A stretch of DNA of 64,000 nucleotides. It comes from Planctomycetota bacterium (GTDB lineage: Bacteria > Planctomycetota > UBA1135 > JAKEFM01). Numbering within the stretch: position 1 is the stretch's first letter; every line of letters begins with the position of its first letter. Positions 1 through 9,041 of this stretch are shown piece after piece. Location of the stretch: positions 17,675-81,674 of the forward strand of contig JAKEFM010000223.1 of NCBI GenBank assembly GCA_022616055.1, in the 5' to 3' direction. The notes beneath the pieces were generated by a model that did no database searches, had not been told where the DNA came from, and was given only the letters and a program-made list of their open reading frames with translations. A program made the translations under genes and the position numbers.

Positions 1-441
1 GAAGCCTCCTCGAGGCGCACCGGGTCCGAGAAGCGCTTTCCGCAGGAGAAGACGGAGTCCCTCACGGCCGTGGCGCTGCTGTGCCGCTTCTTCCTCGGCC
101 AGACGCCGGACAGGGTGCCGACGATGCGGCTGCACGCCGACCGGCTGCGCAAGACCCTCCCGGTCTGGGAGGTGACTCCGGAGCGCTCCCTGGTGGACGA
201 GTACTACTGGTACTACGGCACCTTCGCGATGTTCCAGATGGGGGGGGAGGACTGGAAGCTCTGGAACGGGGCGATGAAGAAGGCGATCGTCGAGCACCAG
301 CGGCAGGGGGGGGACGAGAACGGGTCGTGGGACCCCGTCGGCGCGTGGGGGAAGGACGGGGGCCGCGTGTACATGACCGCGATGAGCGCCCTCTGCATGG
401 AGGTCTACTACCGATACGTGAGGGTCCTCGGGGGGCGGTAG
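1..441 (+). CDS. Squalene-cyclase-like repeat protein, C-terminal part (5' end outside window)
   Basis: The reading frame is open from base 1, so only the last 146 residues are present. They differ from the C-terminus of the next gene (577-2214) at 14 of 146 positions, so the two are tandem paralogues about 90% identical here. The segment belongs to the alpha/alpha-barrel fold of the prenyltransferase/squalene-cyclase superfamily, with aromatic-rich helices such as DEYYWYYGTF and the motif GGDENGSWDP. No DxDD cyclase acid motif is visible in this part, so terpene cyclisation is not supported. By analogy with the complete copy the missing N-terminus should carry a single membrane anchor. In planctomycetes such genes often sit next to ExbB/ExbD genes, which would lie upstream of the window; that is inference. 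The substrate or ligand is unknown. Confidence 0.85.
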   Translation, partial: EASSRRTGSEKRFPQEKTESLTAVALLCRFFLGQTPDRVPTMRLHADRLRKTLPVWEVTPERSLVDEYYWYYGTFAMFQMGGEDWKLWNGAMKKAIVEHQRQGGDENGSWDPVGAWGKDGGRVYMTAMSALCMEVYYRYVRVLGGR

Positions 442-493
442 TCGACCGGAGGCCCCCCCGAACCCGCGACCCCTCCGCTCCGTTGTTCCGGTC

Positions 494-528
494 CGCGCGG
501 GGACCCCGCCCGAGGGAGGGTCCCGCGG
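494..528 (+). terminator. Candidate hairpin between the tandem paralogues
   Basis: CGCGGGGACCC (496-506) pairs with GGGTCCCGCG (518-527), giving a 10-bp stem with one bulged G and an 11-nt loop. No U-tract follows, so termination is only a guess. It lies 55 bp after the upstream stop codon and just ahead of a candidate promoter. Confidence 0.35.
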
Positions 529-535
529 GCCAACC

Positions 536-565
536 TTGCCCTCTCCTCGGGCGTCCCGGTACCCT
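536..565 (+). promoter_or_regulatory. Candidate sigma70-type promoter for the complete cyclase-like gene
   Basis: TTGCCC (536-541) and TACCCT (560-565) are 18 bp apart. Transcription would begin near 572, about 5 nt before the ATG at 577, giving an almost leaderless mRNA. No Shine-Dalgarno sequence precedes the ATG. This is a motif match only. Confidence 0.4.
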
Positions 566-576
566 TCCTACCTGCC

Positions 577-2214
577 ATGAATGCGCCGAACGAACGACCG
601 GAGTCCGTCGAGCCGGGGACCGAGGCGCCGTCTCCGCCGTTCCTCCAGACCGTCGTCCGCAACGCGCCGTGGGCCATCATCGCGCTGATGATCCACGTCG
701 TCCTGATCGCGGTGCTGAGCGTGATCTACGTCGCGCACGCCCGCAAGAAGGAGGAGCTGACGGCGACTTCCGTCGCGATCAGCCAGCCCCGCAACGAGGA
801 GGACCTCGCCCCCGTCGAGCCCCCGCCGATCATCGAGCGCAACGCGATCCCGAAGCTCGCGGACACGAACCTCGACCCGACGGAGAGCATCAAGGACGTC
901 TTCCTCGAGCCCGGGAAGGTCATCCCGGAGAACGAGGTCTTCGACGACGCCACGGAGAACGACCTGCGCGGCGATCCCACCGCCCTCGACCTGAACATCC
1001 CGCGCGGCGACACGACCGGCGGCACGGCGGCCGGCGTCGGGACGGTCGGGCACTACGGGACGGGGATCCCCGACACGGTGGGAGGCTCGAAGGTCGGCTC
1101 GAGGTACGGCAGCCGGTTCGGGGGGAAGCAGGGAGCCCGCGGGACCGGCGGGGGATCGGGGACGGAGCAGTCGCTCCGGGACGCCCTCGAGTGGCTGAGG
1201 AAGCACCAGGACCCCGACGGGAGATGGGACTGCGACGAGTTCTCGAAGCACTGCAAGCAGAACACCTGCGACGGGGCCGGGGAGGGGCTCCACGACATCG
1301 GGATCACCGGCCTCGCCCTCCTCGCGTTCCTCGGGGACGGCAACACGCTGCAGGTCGGGCCCTACCGCGCCGTCGTCGCGCGGTCGGTCAAGTGGCTGAT
1401 CGCCCAGCAGAACCGGGAGAACGGGCTCCTCGGCGAGCCGGCCGGGACGAGCTACCTCTACTCCCACTCGATCGGGGCGCTGGCGCTGTGCGAGGCCTAC
1501 AGCCTCAGCAACAAACCGGCGGCCCTGCGGGAGCCGGCGCAGCGCGCGATCAACCTGATCCTCGCCGCGCGCAACCCCTACAAGGCCTGGCGCTACAACT
1601 ATCCGCCGAACGGGGACAACGACACCTCGGTGACGGGGTGGATGGTCTTCGCCCTGAAGGCGGGAGAGGAGGCGGGGCTCAACATCGACAAGACCGCCTA
1701 CGACGCCTCGCTCGCCTGGTTCGACGAGATGACCGACCTGCAGACGGGTCGGTGCGGCTACCAGCAGAAGGGGGAGGCCTCCTCCCGGCGCACGGGCTCG
1801 GAGAAGCGCTTCCCGCAGGACAAGACCGAGTCCCTCACGGCGGTGGCTCTGCTCTGTCGCTTCTTCCTCGGCCAGACGCCGGAGAAGGTGCCGACGATGC
1901 GGCTGCACGCCGACCGGCTGCGCAAGACCCTCCCGGTGTGGGAGGTGACGCCCGAGACCTCCCTGATCGACGAGTACTACTGGTACTACGGCACCTTCGC
2001 GATGTTCCAGATGGGAGGGGAGGACTGGAAGCTCTGGAACGGGGCGATGAAGAAGGCGATCGTCGAGCACCAGCGGCACGGGGGGGACGAGAACGGGTCG
2101 TGGGACCCGATCGGCGCGTGGGGGAAGGACGGCGGGCGGGTGTACATGACGGCCATCGGCGCCCTCTGCCTGGAGGTCTACTTCCGCTACGCGAAGGTCC
2201 TCGGGGCGCGGTAG
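577..2214 (+). CDS. TonB-like-anchored squalene-cyclase-fold repeat protein
   Basis: This 545-residue protein has a short cytoplasmic N-terminus, one membrane segment (about residues 28-50, containing MIHVVLIAVLS) and a long acidic, proline- and glycine-rich stretch to about residue 190. The rest is a helical-repeat domain of the prenyltransferase/squalene-cyclase superfamily; ALEWLRKHQDPDGRWDCDEF is a typical repeat (QDPDGRW). The N-terminal layout recalls TonB: a single helix with an internal His followed by PVEPPPI. That suggests coupling to an ExbB/ExbD-type proton channel, although none is in the window. I see no DxDD motif, so it is more likely a binding or structural domain than a terpene cyclase. 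It is a tandem paralogue of the preceding truncated gene and is followed 11 bp later by an exported TPR protein. The ATG start is supported by the anchor beginning shortly after it. Confidence 0.85.
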   Translation: MNAPNERPESVEPGTEAPSPPFLQTVVRNAPWAIIALMIHVVLIAVLSVIYVAHARKKEELTATSVAISQPRNEEDLAPVEPPPIIERNAIPKLADTNLDPTESIKDVFLEPGKVIPENEVFDDATENDLRGDPTALDLNIPRGDTTGGTAAGVGTVGHYGTGIPDTVGGSKVGSRYGSRFGGKQGARGTGGGSGTEQSLRDALEWLRKHQDPDGRWDCDEFSKHCKQNTCDGAGEGLHDIGITGLALLAFLGDGNTLQVGPYRAVVARSVKWLIAQQNRENGLLGEPAGTSYLYSHSIGALALCEAYSLSNKPAALREPAQRAINLILAARNPYKAWRYNYPPNGDNDTSVTGWMVFALKAGEEAGLNIDKTAYDASLAWFDEMTDLQTGRCGYQQKGEASSRRTGSEKRFPQDKTESLTAVALLCRFFLGQTPEKVPTMRLHADRLRKTLPVWEVTPETSLIDEYYWYYGTFAMFQMGGEDWKLWNGAMKKAIVEHQRHGGDENGSWDPIGAWGKDGGRVYMTAIGALCLEVYFRYAKVLGAR

Positions 2215-2225
2215 TCGAGCACGGG

Positions 2226-5117
2226 ATGGCGACCCTCCGCGCGCCCGACCGGCGCCGAGCCCTGCTGTGTCGCGGGACCGCCCTCTTCGCCGCGTGGGTC
2301 GCGTCCGGCGCCCCCGCGCTCGGGCAGAGCGCCCGGATCCTCGGCCGCGACGACGCGGAGTTCGCCCGCCTCCTCCTCGAGGCGAACTATCCCGACCTGG
2401 CGCAGGGGCTCCTCGCCCTCCTCGAGAAATCGGCCAAGCCCGGCGCGACCGGGACGGCCGGGGCGGAGGCGGCCAAGCTCGACCTGCGCCTCGAGCTCGC
2501 CCGCCAGGAGCCCGACCTCGCGAAGCGCTCGGACCTGATCGGGAGGGTCCTCGAGGACCGGCAGGTTTTCCTGCGCCAGCACGCCGGCACCCCCGAGGCG
2601 GAGGCGGTCTGGATCGGGCTCCCCGAGGTCTTCGGGCGGCTCGCCGAGGTCCTCGCCGCGCTCCTCGAGAAGGAGAGCGACCCGGTCGCGCTCGAGCGGA
2701 TCCGGGGCCGCTTCGGGAATTCCTTCGTCGACTACGAGGCCGAGCTGCGGGACAGGATCGCCGCCCTCGAGATCGACCGGGCGGCGGACCCGGAGGGGGA
2801 GGCCGAGCGGCAGTACATGATCGCCTCCTTCAACCTCGGGCGGATCTACTTCCATCACGCGCGCCTCTACCCCCCGGAGAACCCCCTCCACCTCGACCTC
2901 CTCCGGCGGACGATCGACGCCTACCAGCAGTTCAGCATCGAGTACAGCGACCGGCTCCTCGCCTTCGAGGGGTTCCTCTACCAGGGGCTCGCGCTGAAGG
3001 AGCTCGGGCGGCTCGACGAGGCGCGCAAGTGCCTCGACGACGCGATCGGGCTGCGGGAGACCTACGAGCGGGACGTGAAGGGGGTCTACCTCCTCCCCCC
3101 CGAGGCGGCCGACATCGTCGTCGCCGCCTTCCTCCAGAAGGTCCTCCTCCTCTCGGAGAACAAGGACTACGCGGCGGTGTCGCTCGTGGCGAAGGAGTTC
3201 CTGAGGTGCGTGCCCCGCCCCCTCTCCACGCCGACGGGGCTCGCCGTCCTCGGCGCCCAGGCGAGGGCGCAGGTCGACGCGGGGGACACGGCGGGTGCGA
3301 CGGAGACGGCGCGGGCGCTCCTCGCCGCCGATCCGAGGGGCCCCTGGGGGGCGCTCGGCCGCGACATCCTGGGGGGGAACGTCATGACCCCGGGGCCGGG
3401 GAAGGGGCTGCGCCTCGAGGAGACGCTCGAGATCGCGAAGTCCCTCGCGAGCCAGGGGGAGTACGACAAGGCGATCGCCGTCTGCCACCAGCTCCTCGCG
3501 AGCGCGCGCGGCGCCGAGAAGGAGGCCGACTTCGGGGCCGAGGCGTTCCACCTCGTGGGGATGATCTACGCCACCCGCAACCTCCTCGCCGAGGCCTCCG
3601 TCGCCTTCGACGCGGCCGTCCAGCGCTATCCCAAGGGGGAGAAGGCCTCCGACGCGCTGTACGGGGGGATCCGCTGCTACCAGAGGCTCAACGCCCAGGA
3701 GAAGCGCCCCTTCTACAAGCGCCGGATGGAGGAGCGGATGCGCGAGCTCGCGACGAAGTACCCCGAGAGCCCCTTCGCCGCCTCGGTCCAGCTCGTCGAG
3801 GCGCAGGACCTCGAGGACGCGGAGGACTTCGCCGGGGCCGTGGCGCTCTACGAGAAGATCCGGCCGGGCTCCGCCGCCTACGAGGAGGCGCAGTACCGGG
3901 CCGGGAGCGGCTACGCCAAGATCGGCCGCCGCGCCTTCGCCGAGGGGAAGAAGGAGGAGGCGCGCGCCCAGTTCGCGAAGGGGGAGGCGCTCCTCAAGAA
4001 GGCGATCGCCGAGCTCGACTCCGCGCGCACGAGGACCGTCGACTCGCGGCGCCTCGCCCTCCTCGGGGAGATCGCCTTCGCCGCGCGCCTCTCCCTCGCG
4101 GGGCTCCTCCTCCACGAGGGGGTCGCGCGCGGGTCCGACGCGATGCCGGTCCTCGACGCGGCCGAGGAGCGCGCGGGGACCGACGCGGAGAAGCTCGCCT
4201 CGGTCTGGGGGATGCGGATCAAGGCGTTCGAGGCGCAGGGGAAGCTCGACGACGCCGCGAAGCTCCTCGACGGGCTCCTCCAGAAGAACCCGGACACCCG
4301 GGGCCTCGGGGCCGCCGCGAGCGCGATCGGGAGGGCCTTCGACGTCCGCTCGGCGGAGGAGAGGGCGAAGGACCCCAACTCCCCCGTCGCGCAGGACCTT
4401 CTTCGGAAGGCGGCGCGCTACTACGGCCTCGGCGCGAAGTCCCTCGCCCGGGGCGAGGAGGTCGTCCGGACGGAGGACCTCGAGGAGATCGCGAAGCGCC
4501 TCTTCGCGATCGCCCTCCAGTTCAACGAGGTCCCGGACAGCGCCGGGGGGACCTTCGTCAACTGGCAGGCGACGGGCCGCAAGGCGCCCGAGCCCTGGGA
4601 GCAGGCGGCCCTCCTCTTCGAGGCGGCGGTGAGCCGAAGCCCCTCCCACCGTCCCCGGCTGAACCTCGGGCGGTGCTACGGGTTCCTCGGCCGGTGGAGG
4701 GAGGCCGCGCGCGTCTACGCGGAGCTGTTCGAGCACGAGCCGCTCGTCGACCGGGAGGCCCGGCGGCTCGATGCGGGGGTCCTCCGCGCGAAGCCGGAGC
4801 TCCTCCCGGCCTACCTCGAGTGGGGGGTCGCGGAGCACCGCTCCGGCGTCTCGGACGGGGACGCCGACGGCTTCCGGCGCGCCTCCGAGATCTACACGCT
4901 CCTGTGCTCGAATCTCCCGGAGGGGCACCCGATGTGGTGGGAGGCGAAGTACCTCCAGATCCGCGTCCTCGTCGACCAGGGGGACTACGCGCAGGCCGAG
5001 TTCCTCCTGCGGGACCTCAAGCGCAGCACCGGGGAGTTCCCCCCGGGGTGGAAGGAACGCTTCCGGGCCGTCGAGGAGGAGCTCTCGGGGAAGGTCTTCC
5101 GCCAGAACCCGAAGTAG
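2226..5117 (+). CDS. Exported large TPR-repeat protein
   Basis: This 963-residue protein starts at ATG 2226, 11 bp after the cyclase-like gene, so the two are probably co-transcribed. The N-terminus looks like a Sec signal peptide: a basic RRRALLCR, the hydrophobic run GTALFAAWVASGAPA and likely cleavage near ALGQ. The rest is almost entirely helical repeats of the TPR type, for example FLYQGLALKELGRLDEARKC and LNLGRCYGFLGRWREAARVY. TPR solenoids usually hold protein partners, so a periplasmic scaffold working with the anchored cyclase-fold proteins is plausible but inferred. No catalytic motif is seen. The reading frame stays open far upstream, but that part is shadow sequence over the previous genes. 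Confidence 0.88.
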   Translation: MATLRAPDRRRALLCRGTALFAAWVASGAPALGQSARILGRDDAEFARLLLEANYPDLAQGLLALLEKSAKPGATGTAGAEAAKLDLRLELARQEPDLAKRSDLIGRVLEDRQVFLRQHAGTPEAEAVWIGLPEVFGRLAEVLAALLEKESDPVALERIRGRFGNSFVDYEAELRDRIAALEIDRAADPEGEAERQYMIASFNLGRIYFHHARLYPPENPLHLDLLRRTIDAYQQFSIEYSDRLLAFEGFLYQGLALKELGRLDEARKCLDDAIGLRETYERDVKGVYLLPPEAADIVVAAFLQKVLLLSENKDYAAVSLVAKEFLRCVPRPLSTPTGLAVLGAQARAQVDAGDTAGATETARALLAADPRGPWGALGRDILGGNVMTPGPGKGLRLEETLEIAKSLASQGEYDKAIAVCHQLLASARGAEKEADFGAEAFHLVGMIYATRNLLAEASVAFDAAVQRYPKGEKASDALYGGIRCYQRLNAQEKRPFYKRRMEERMRELATKYPESPFAASVQLVEAQDLEDAEDFAGAVALYEKIRPGSAAYEEAQYRAGSGYAKIGRRAFAEGKKEEARAQFAKGEALLKKAIAELDSARTRTVDSRRLALLGEIAFAARLSLAGLLLHEGVARGSDAMPVLDAAEERAGTDAEKLASVWGMRIKAFEAQGKLDDAAKLLDGLLQKNPDTRGLGAAASAIGRAFDVRSAEERAKDPNSPVAQDLLRKAARYYGLGAKSLARGEEVVRTEDLEEIAKRLFAIALQFNEVPDSAGGTFVNWQATGRKAPEPWEQAALLFEAAVSRSPSHRPRLNLGRCYGFLGRWREAARVYAELFEHEPLVDREARRLDAGVLRAKPELLPAYLEWGVAEHRSGVSDGDADGFRRASEIYTLLCSNLPEGHPMWWEAKYLQIRVLVDQGDYAQAEFLLRDLKRSTGEFPPGWKERFRAVEEELSGKVFRQNPK

Positions 5118-5143
5118 CCTCGCCCCCTCCGGGCGCCACAGGC

Positions 5144-6211
5144 CTACTTCGGTGCGAGCGGATCGGTCTCAGGCTTGTCCCGCCCCCGCTCGTCGACCAG
5201 GGTCGAGGAGAGGGTGAACGTCTTCCACTTCGCGGGATCGTCCTTGATCCGGTTGAAGACCTCGATCCACGCCTTCGCGACGTGCCGGTTCCACTTCGCC
5301 GAGTCCGGGTCGGTCTTGCTTCGGAACTGGAAGGTCTTCCCGCCCGCCAACTCCTCGAGCATCCGGTTGACCGCGTAGCCGGTCTCGACGTCGGGGGCCT
5401 TGTCGTAGTCGAGGCTCTTGAGGGCGTTGAGGATCGCGGGGAAGGCGGGCTTCCCGATCGCGATGAGGCGCACGCGCGCCCGGCTCCCCTTGGCGCCGCT
5501 GTAGGGGTCGATCACGGCGGCGAGGGCGTCGCGGATCTCCTTCTCCAGCTCCGCCGGCGTGTCCTTCAGGGTGGGGACGTCGGGGATCGTCGAGAGGTCG
5601 ATCTCCGGCAGGATCCGCTCGGCGGGCTTGGAGGCGGCTGCGACGGTCGGGTCCGCCACCACCTTCTCCCCTCCTTCAACCGCCGGGGGGCTCGCGGCGG
5701 CTCCCGTGCCGGACGGCTTCCCCGCCGCAGGTGACGGCGGCGGGGGGGCGGGGGGCTTCGCGGCGGCGGCGAGGGGGGGAGGGGAGGCCGCGGGGGCGGC
5801 GGGGCGCTCCGCGACCGGTCCGGCCGGCGGCTTCGCCGGCGACGCGGTCCCCTCGGAGGAGTCCTTCCCCGAGATGAGGATCAGGAGGAGGATCGCGACG
5901 GCGCCGGTTGCCGCCACCGAGACCCACATCCCGGTCGCGGCCCGGTTGCGGCGCGAGGAGCCCGCCTGGACGGCGATCGCGCGGTGGCCGCTCCCCCGGG
6001 CGGGGGGCCGAGCGGGGGGCGGGGAGGCGGGCGCAGCGCCGCGAGCGGCCGGACGGGGAGCGCTCGTCCCGGCGCCCACCGCGGGTTGCGAGGGCGCCTC
6101 GGAGACCTCCAGGGTCCCTCCGCACTTCGGACACCGCGGGGAGGTCCCCGGGGCGGTCGCGCCGAGGCGGAACCTCGAACCGCATCCGCTGCAGGTGCCG
6201 ATGCTCGTCAT
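5144..6211 (-). CDS. Zinc-ribbon membrane protein with C-terminal HEAT-like domain
   Basis: This 355-residue protein begins with a zinc ribbon (Cys7, Cys10, Cys27 and Cys30, as CSGC and CPKC), which stays in the cytoplasm. One membrane segment follows at about residues 93-114 (VAATGAVAILLLILISG), then a 90-residue Pro/Ala-rich linker and a folded C-terminal domain from about residue 215. That domain contains ARVRLIAIGKPAFPAILNAL, which resembles a single HEAT/armadillo helix pair. This arrangement of ribbon, helix, linker and domain is common in planctomycete proteins of unknown role. It converges with the TPR gene (27 bp between stop codons) and lies downstream of the secretin on the same strand, separated by 153 bp with a possible terminator hairpin. 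Function is unknown. Confidence 0.8.
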   Translation of the reverse strand: MTSIGTCSGCGSRFRLGATAPGTSPRCPKCGGTLEVSEAPSQPAVGAGTSAPRPAARGAAPASPPPARPPARGSGHRAIAVQAGSSRRNRAATGMWVSVAATGAVAILLLILISGKDSSEGTASPAKPPAGPVAERPAAPAASPPPLAAAAKPPAPPPPSPAAGKPSGTGAAASPPAVEGGEKVVADPTVAAASKPAERILPEIDLSTIPDVPTLKDTPAELEKEIRDALAAVIDPYSGAKGSRARVRLIAIGKPAFPAILNALKSLDYDKAPDVETGYAVNRMLEELAGGKTFQFRSKTDPDSAKWNRHVAKAWIEVFNRIKDDPAKWKTFTLSSTLVDERGRDKPETDPLAPK

Positions 6212-6324
6212 GGGGTCTCGCCTCCTCCGAGGCGTCGCGCGATCCGGCCGCGAATCCCGCCGGGATCGGCCGCCGGAAGCGGGGTCAACGGACCCGCTCC
6301 GGCGAGGTTCGACGGATCGTAGGA

Positions 6325-6341
6325 CCCCCCGCGGAGGGGGG
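6325..6341 (-). terminator. Candidate terminator after the secretin gene
   Basis: CCCCCC (6325-6330) pairs with GGGGGG (6336-6341) across a 5-nt loop, 24 bp beyond the secretin stop codon. The rest of 6212-6364 shows no gene. No U-run follows, so confidence is low. Confidence 0.3.
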
Positions 6342-6364
6342 CAAGGTCCCGCGCGAGGGCGGGC

Positions 6365-8977
6365 CTACCGGTTCGAGCCGCCCGCGAGGAGAGGCTCGTG
6401 CTCGACCGGGATGACGACCTTAGCCCGCAGGAGGATCAGGAGCTTGCGGTTGCTCACGAAGGTCCCCTTCCGCGAGAAGAAGGAGGAGACGAGAGGGATC
6501 TTGTTGAGGAGCGGGACGCCCGACTGGAAGTCCTGCTGCTCGCTGATCTTCAGGCCCCCGAGCACGATCGTGGAGCCGTCCGGCATCGAGACGGTCGTCC
6601 GCGCGCGCTGGATCTCGAGCTCGGGGAGCTGGATCGTGACCGGGGACCCGACGCCGAGGCTGGTCGAGGTCTGCTGGATCGGCCGGCGGAGCACCGCGAC
6701 CGTCGGGCGCAGCTCCATCGTGATGAACTTGCGGTCGGCGGAGACGACCGGCTTCACGTCGAGGAAGATCCCGTCGTTGACGACGTCGATGATCGGGTCG
6801 GCGACCGCGGCCGCCTGGGCGATCTCGACGTCGAAGTCCTTCACGTAGGTGACCTGGTTCAGGACCTTCAGGCTCGCCCGCTCCGTGTTGAAGACGAGGA
6901 GGTGGGGGGCCGTGACCTCCTCGACCCTCTCCGACTTCGTGACGGCGCGGAGGATGAGCTCGAGCTGGGTGTCGTCGAGGAGGGTGTACTGGACGGAGAG
7001 CCCCCCCGATCCCTGCAGGATGTTCGCGTTCCCGAGGCCGAGGTCGAAGAGGTGCTCCGCGCGGCCGCGCAGGTCCGCGTCGTTCCCCTCCTGGAAGAAG
7101 CCTCCGACGTCGGGCCCGGTCCCGATCTCCCCCGGGTCCGAGGGGGAGCCGGGGGTGTTCCCGAAGTCGTCGAGGATGGCCCCCGACCCGACCCCGGGCA
7201 CCCCGAGCCCGCCGGAGTCGTCGCCGAGCCCGCGCCAGTCGACGCCGATGTCCTCGAGGAAGGAGTCCTGGACCTTCAGGAAGCGGGCCTGGATGTCCAC
7301 CATGATCCCGGTCGCCTCGCGCAGGTCGTCGAGGAGGCTCGAGATCTTCTCCTGGACCTCCGGGGTCTGGCGGACGACGAGGGTCCCGTTCTGGACGTTG
7401 ATCGTGTTCCGCTCGTCGGCCGTCCAGGACTCGGCGGCGATGTTCGCCTTGATCAGCTCGACCAGCTTGTCCGCGTTGATGACGAGGAACTCCCGCTGCT
7501 CCCCCGCCTCCGGCTCCGGGCGCTGGTCCGTGCTCCCGAAGAGGTTGATCTCCGGCGCCGGGAAGTCGCGGACGGGGTGGACGATGTCCCGCACCTCGTA
7601 CTGGGCGAGGACCTGGCCCCCCTTCAGCTCCTCCTTGTGGACGATCTGGACGACGCCGTTGCGGATCCGCCAGCCGAGGGGGAGGAGCTCGCTCATCAGG
7701 TCGAGGACCTTCGCGACGGAGGTCGACTTGAGGTCGATCCCGCGCAGCGTCTTCTCCTCCGCGCTCACCTCCTCGCGCACGCGCCGGGAGACGAGGAAGT
7801 TCACCCCCGTCAGGTTCTGGAAGAAGGAGGCCGCCTCCTCGATCGAGGCCTCGTCGAACTTCGCGGGGAAGACGGTCTCGGCGAGGCGCCGCCGGATCGC
7901 CTCCTCCTCGGCCCCCTCGGGCGCGGCGACGGGGCGGATCTGGCGGGGCTCGCGGGCGGCGACCTCGCGCCACCGGTCGAGGTCGAAGCGGAAGGTCTCC
8001 GTCTGCGGCACGTCCATCGCGTCGAGCTCGGCGAAGGTCCGCTGCCACTCCTCCGCCAGCCGCTTGCGCAGGTCGCGGTCCGTCGACTCGTGGCGGGCGG
8101 CGACGACGATCTGGAGCAGGTCCTGCGCCTGGGCGTTCTCCGGCTCCATCGCCAGGATCTGGCCGAGGAGCGCCTCGGCCTCGGCGAAGCGCCCGGCGGA
8201 GAAGGCCCCGTCCGCCTCGCGGTAGAGCGCGCGGACGCGGGTCTGGCGCGACTCCCGGTCCTCCCGCTCGCGGCGCTCCTGCTCCGCACGCGCGCGCGCC
8301 TCCGTCTGCTCCGCCATCTCCCGCTCGGCGGTCTCGGCGGTCGCGGACGCCTCGTCCATCTTCTGGCGGATGACCGCCTCGGAGAGCTCGGGGGTCTGGA
8401 GGAGGGGGTTGTAGCGGAGGATGAGGAGCGCCTCCCGGTACTTGTCGATCGCCTCCTGGTAGCGGCCGGCGCGGGCGGCGTTGTCCGCGTCGAGGACCGC
8501 CTGCTCGGCGGCGATCCTCGCCTGGGCGCGGCGCACGCTGCTCAACTGGGCGGCGTCCTCGACGAACTCGGCGGCGGAGGCTCCCCGCTCCCCGAGGATC
8601 GCCTCCGTCCGGCGCAGCCCCTCGCGGGCCGCCTGGGAGGTCGGGTCGACGTCGAGCGCCTGGGCGTACTGGACGAGCGCCTCCTGGAAGTCCGCCCGGT
8701 CGAAGGCCTCCTTCGCCCGCTCGACGTACTGGTTCGCGAGAACGGCTGCCCGCTCCTGCCGCAGGCGCAGGCCCTCCGCCTCCTGCCGGAGGAAGCGCCC
8801 CGGATCCTCCTGGGCCGCGGGCTCCCCCTGCCGGGGAGGCGTCCGCTCCGCGCCCGGGCCGGCCGCCGCCGTCTCCCCGGGAGGGGGCTCGAACTCGGGC
8901 GGGGGGGCCGTCCCCCTGCAGCCGATCGCGAGGACCGCCAGCGGAGCGGAGAGGAACAGACAGGTGAACCTGCTCAT
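6365..8977 (-). CDS. Secretin lipoprotein (PilQ/GspD-like) with N-terminal TPR-like region
   Basis: Secretins form the outer-membrane gated ring of type II secretion and type IV pilus machines. This 870-residue protein begins with a lipoprotein signal (lipobox LAIGC, Cys20). Helical TPR-like segments follow, for example FQEALVQYAQALDVDPTSQA and GRFAEAEALLGQILAMEPEN. Then comes a short N-domain (from about residue 365, SIEEAASFFQNLTGVNFLVS), an N1-like domain and the C-terminal secretin beta domain. The signature DGSTIVLGGLKI is followed by VPLLNKIPLVSSFF, which matches the family motif GVPxLxxIPxxxxLF. ATG 8977 is chosen because the signal peptide begins there; the open frame runs 38 codons further upstream without homology. 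It is the last gene of a pilM/N, pilO, pilP-like, secretin series, 64 bp after its neighbour. The TPR region may serve as a built-in pilotin or assembly module; that is inference. Confidence 0.92.
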   Translation of the reverse strand: MSRFTCLFLSAPLAVLAIGCRGTAPPPEFEPPPGETAAAGPGAERTPPRQGEPAAQEDPGRFLRQEAEGLRLRQERAAVLANQYVERAKEAFDRADFQEALVQYAQALDVDPTSQAAREGLRRTEAILGERGASAAEFVEDAAQLSSVRRAQARIAAEQAVLDADNAARAGRYQEAIDKYREALLILRYNPLLQTPELSEAVIRQKMDEASATAETAEREMAEQTEARARAEQERREREDRESRQTRVRALYREADGAFSAGRFAEAEALLGQILAMEPENAQAQDLLQIVVAARHESTDRDLRKRLAEEWQRTFAELDAMDVPQTETFRFDLDRWREVAAREPRQIRPVAAPEGAEEEAIRRRLAETVFPAKFDEASIEEAASFFQNLTGVNFLVSRRVREEVSAEEKTLRGIDLKSTSVAKVLDLMSELLPLGWRIRNGVVQIVHKEELKGGQVLAQYEVRDIVHPVRDFPAPEINLFGSTDQRPEPEAGEQREFLVINADKLVELIKANIAAESWTADERNTINVQNGTLVVRQTPEVQEKISSLLDDLREATGIMVDIQARFLKVQDSFLEDIGVDWRGLGDDSGGLGVPGVGSGAILDDFGNTPGSPSDPGEIGTGPDVGGFFQEGNDADLRGRAEHLFDLGLGNANILQGSGGLSVQYTLLDDTQLELILRAVTKSERVEEVTAPHLLVFNTERASLKVLNQVTYVKDFDVEIAQAAAVADPIIDVVNDGIFLDVKPVVSADRKFITMELRPTVAVLRRPIQQTSTSLGVGSPVTIQLPELEIQRARTTVSMPDGSTIVLGGLKISEQQDFQSGVPLLNKIPLVSSFFSRKGTFVSNRKLLILLRAKVVIPVEHEPLLAGGSNR

Positions 8978-9041
8978 CGGGCCTATCCTCGGTTCGATCT
9001 CGATCGGAGGAGCGATTCCCCGTGCCGGTCCGCCGGGTGGC

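Noticed and set aside
81..2225. Upstream extension of the exported TPR gene over the cyclase-like genes
   Set aside because: The signal peptide begins at ATG 2226 and the upstream part reads the two cyclase-like genes out of frame.
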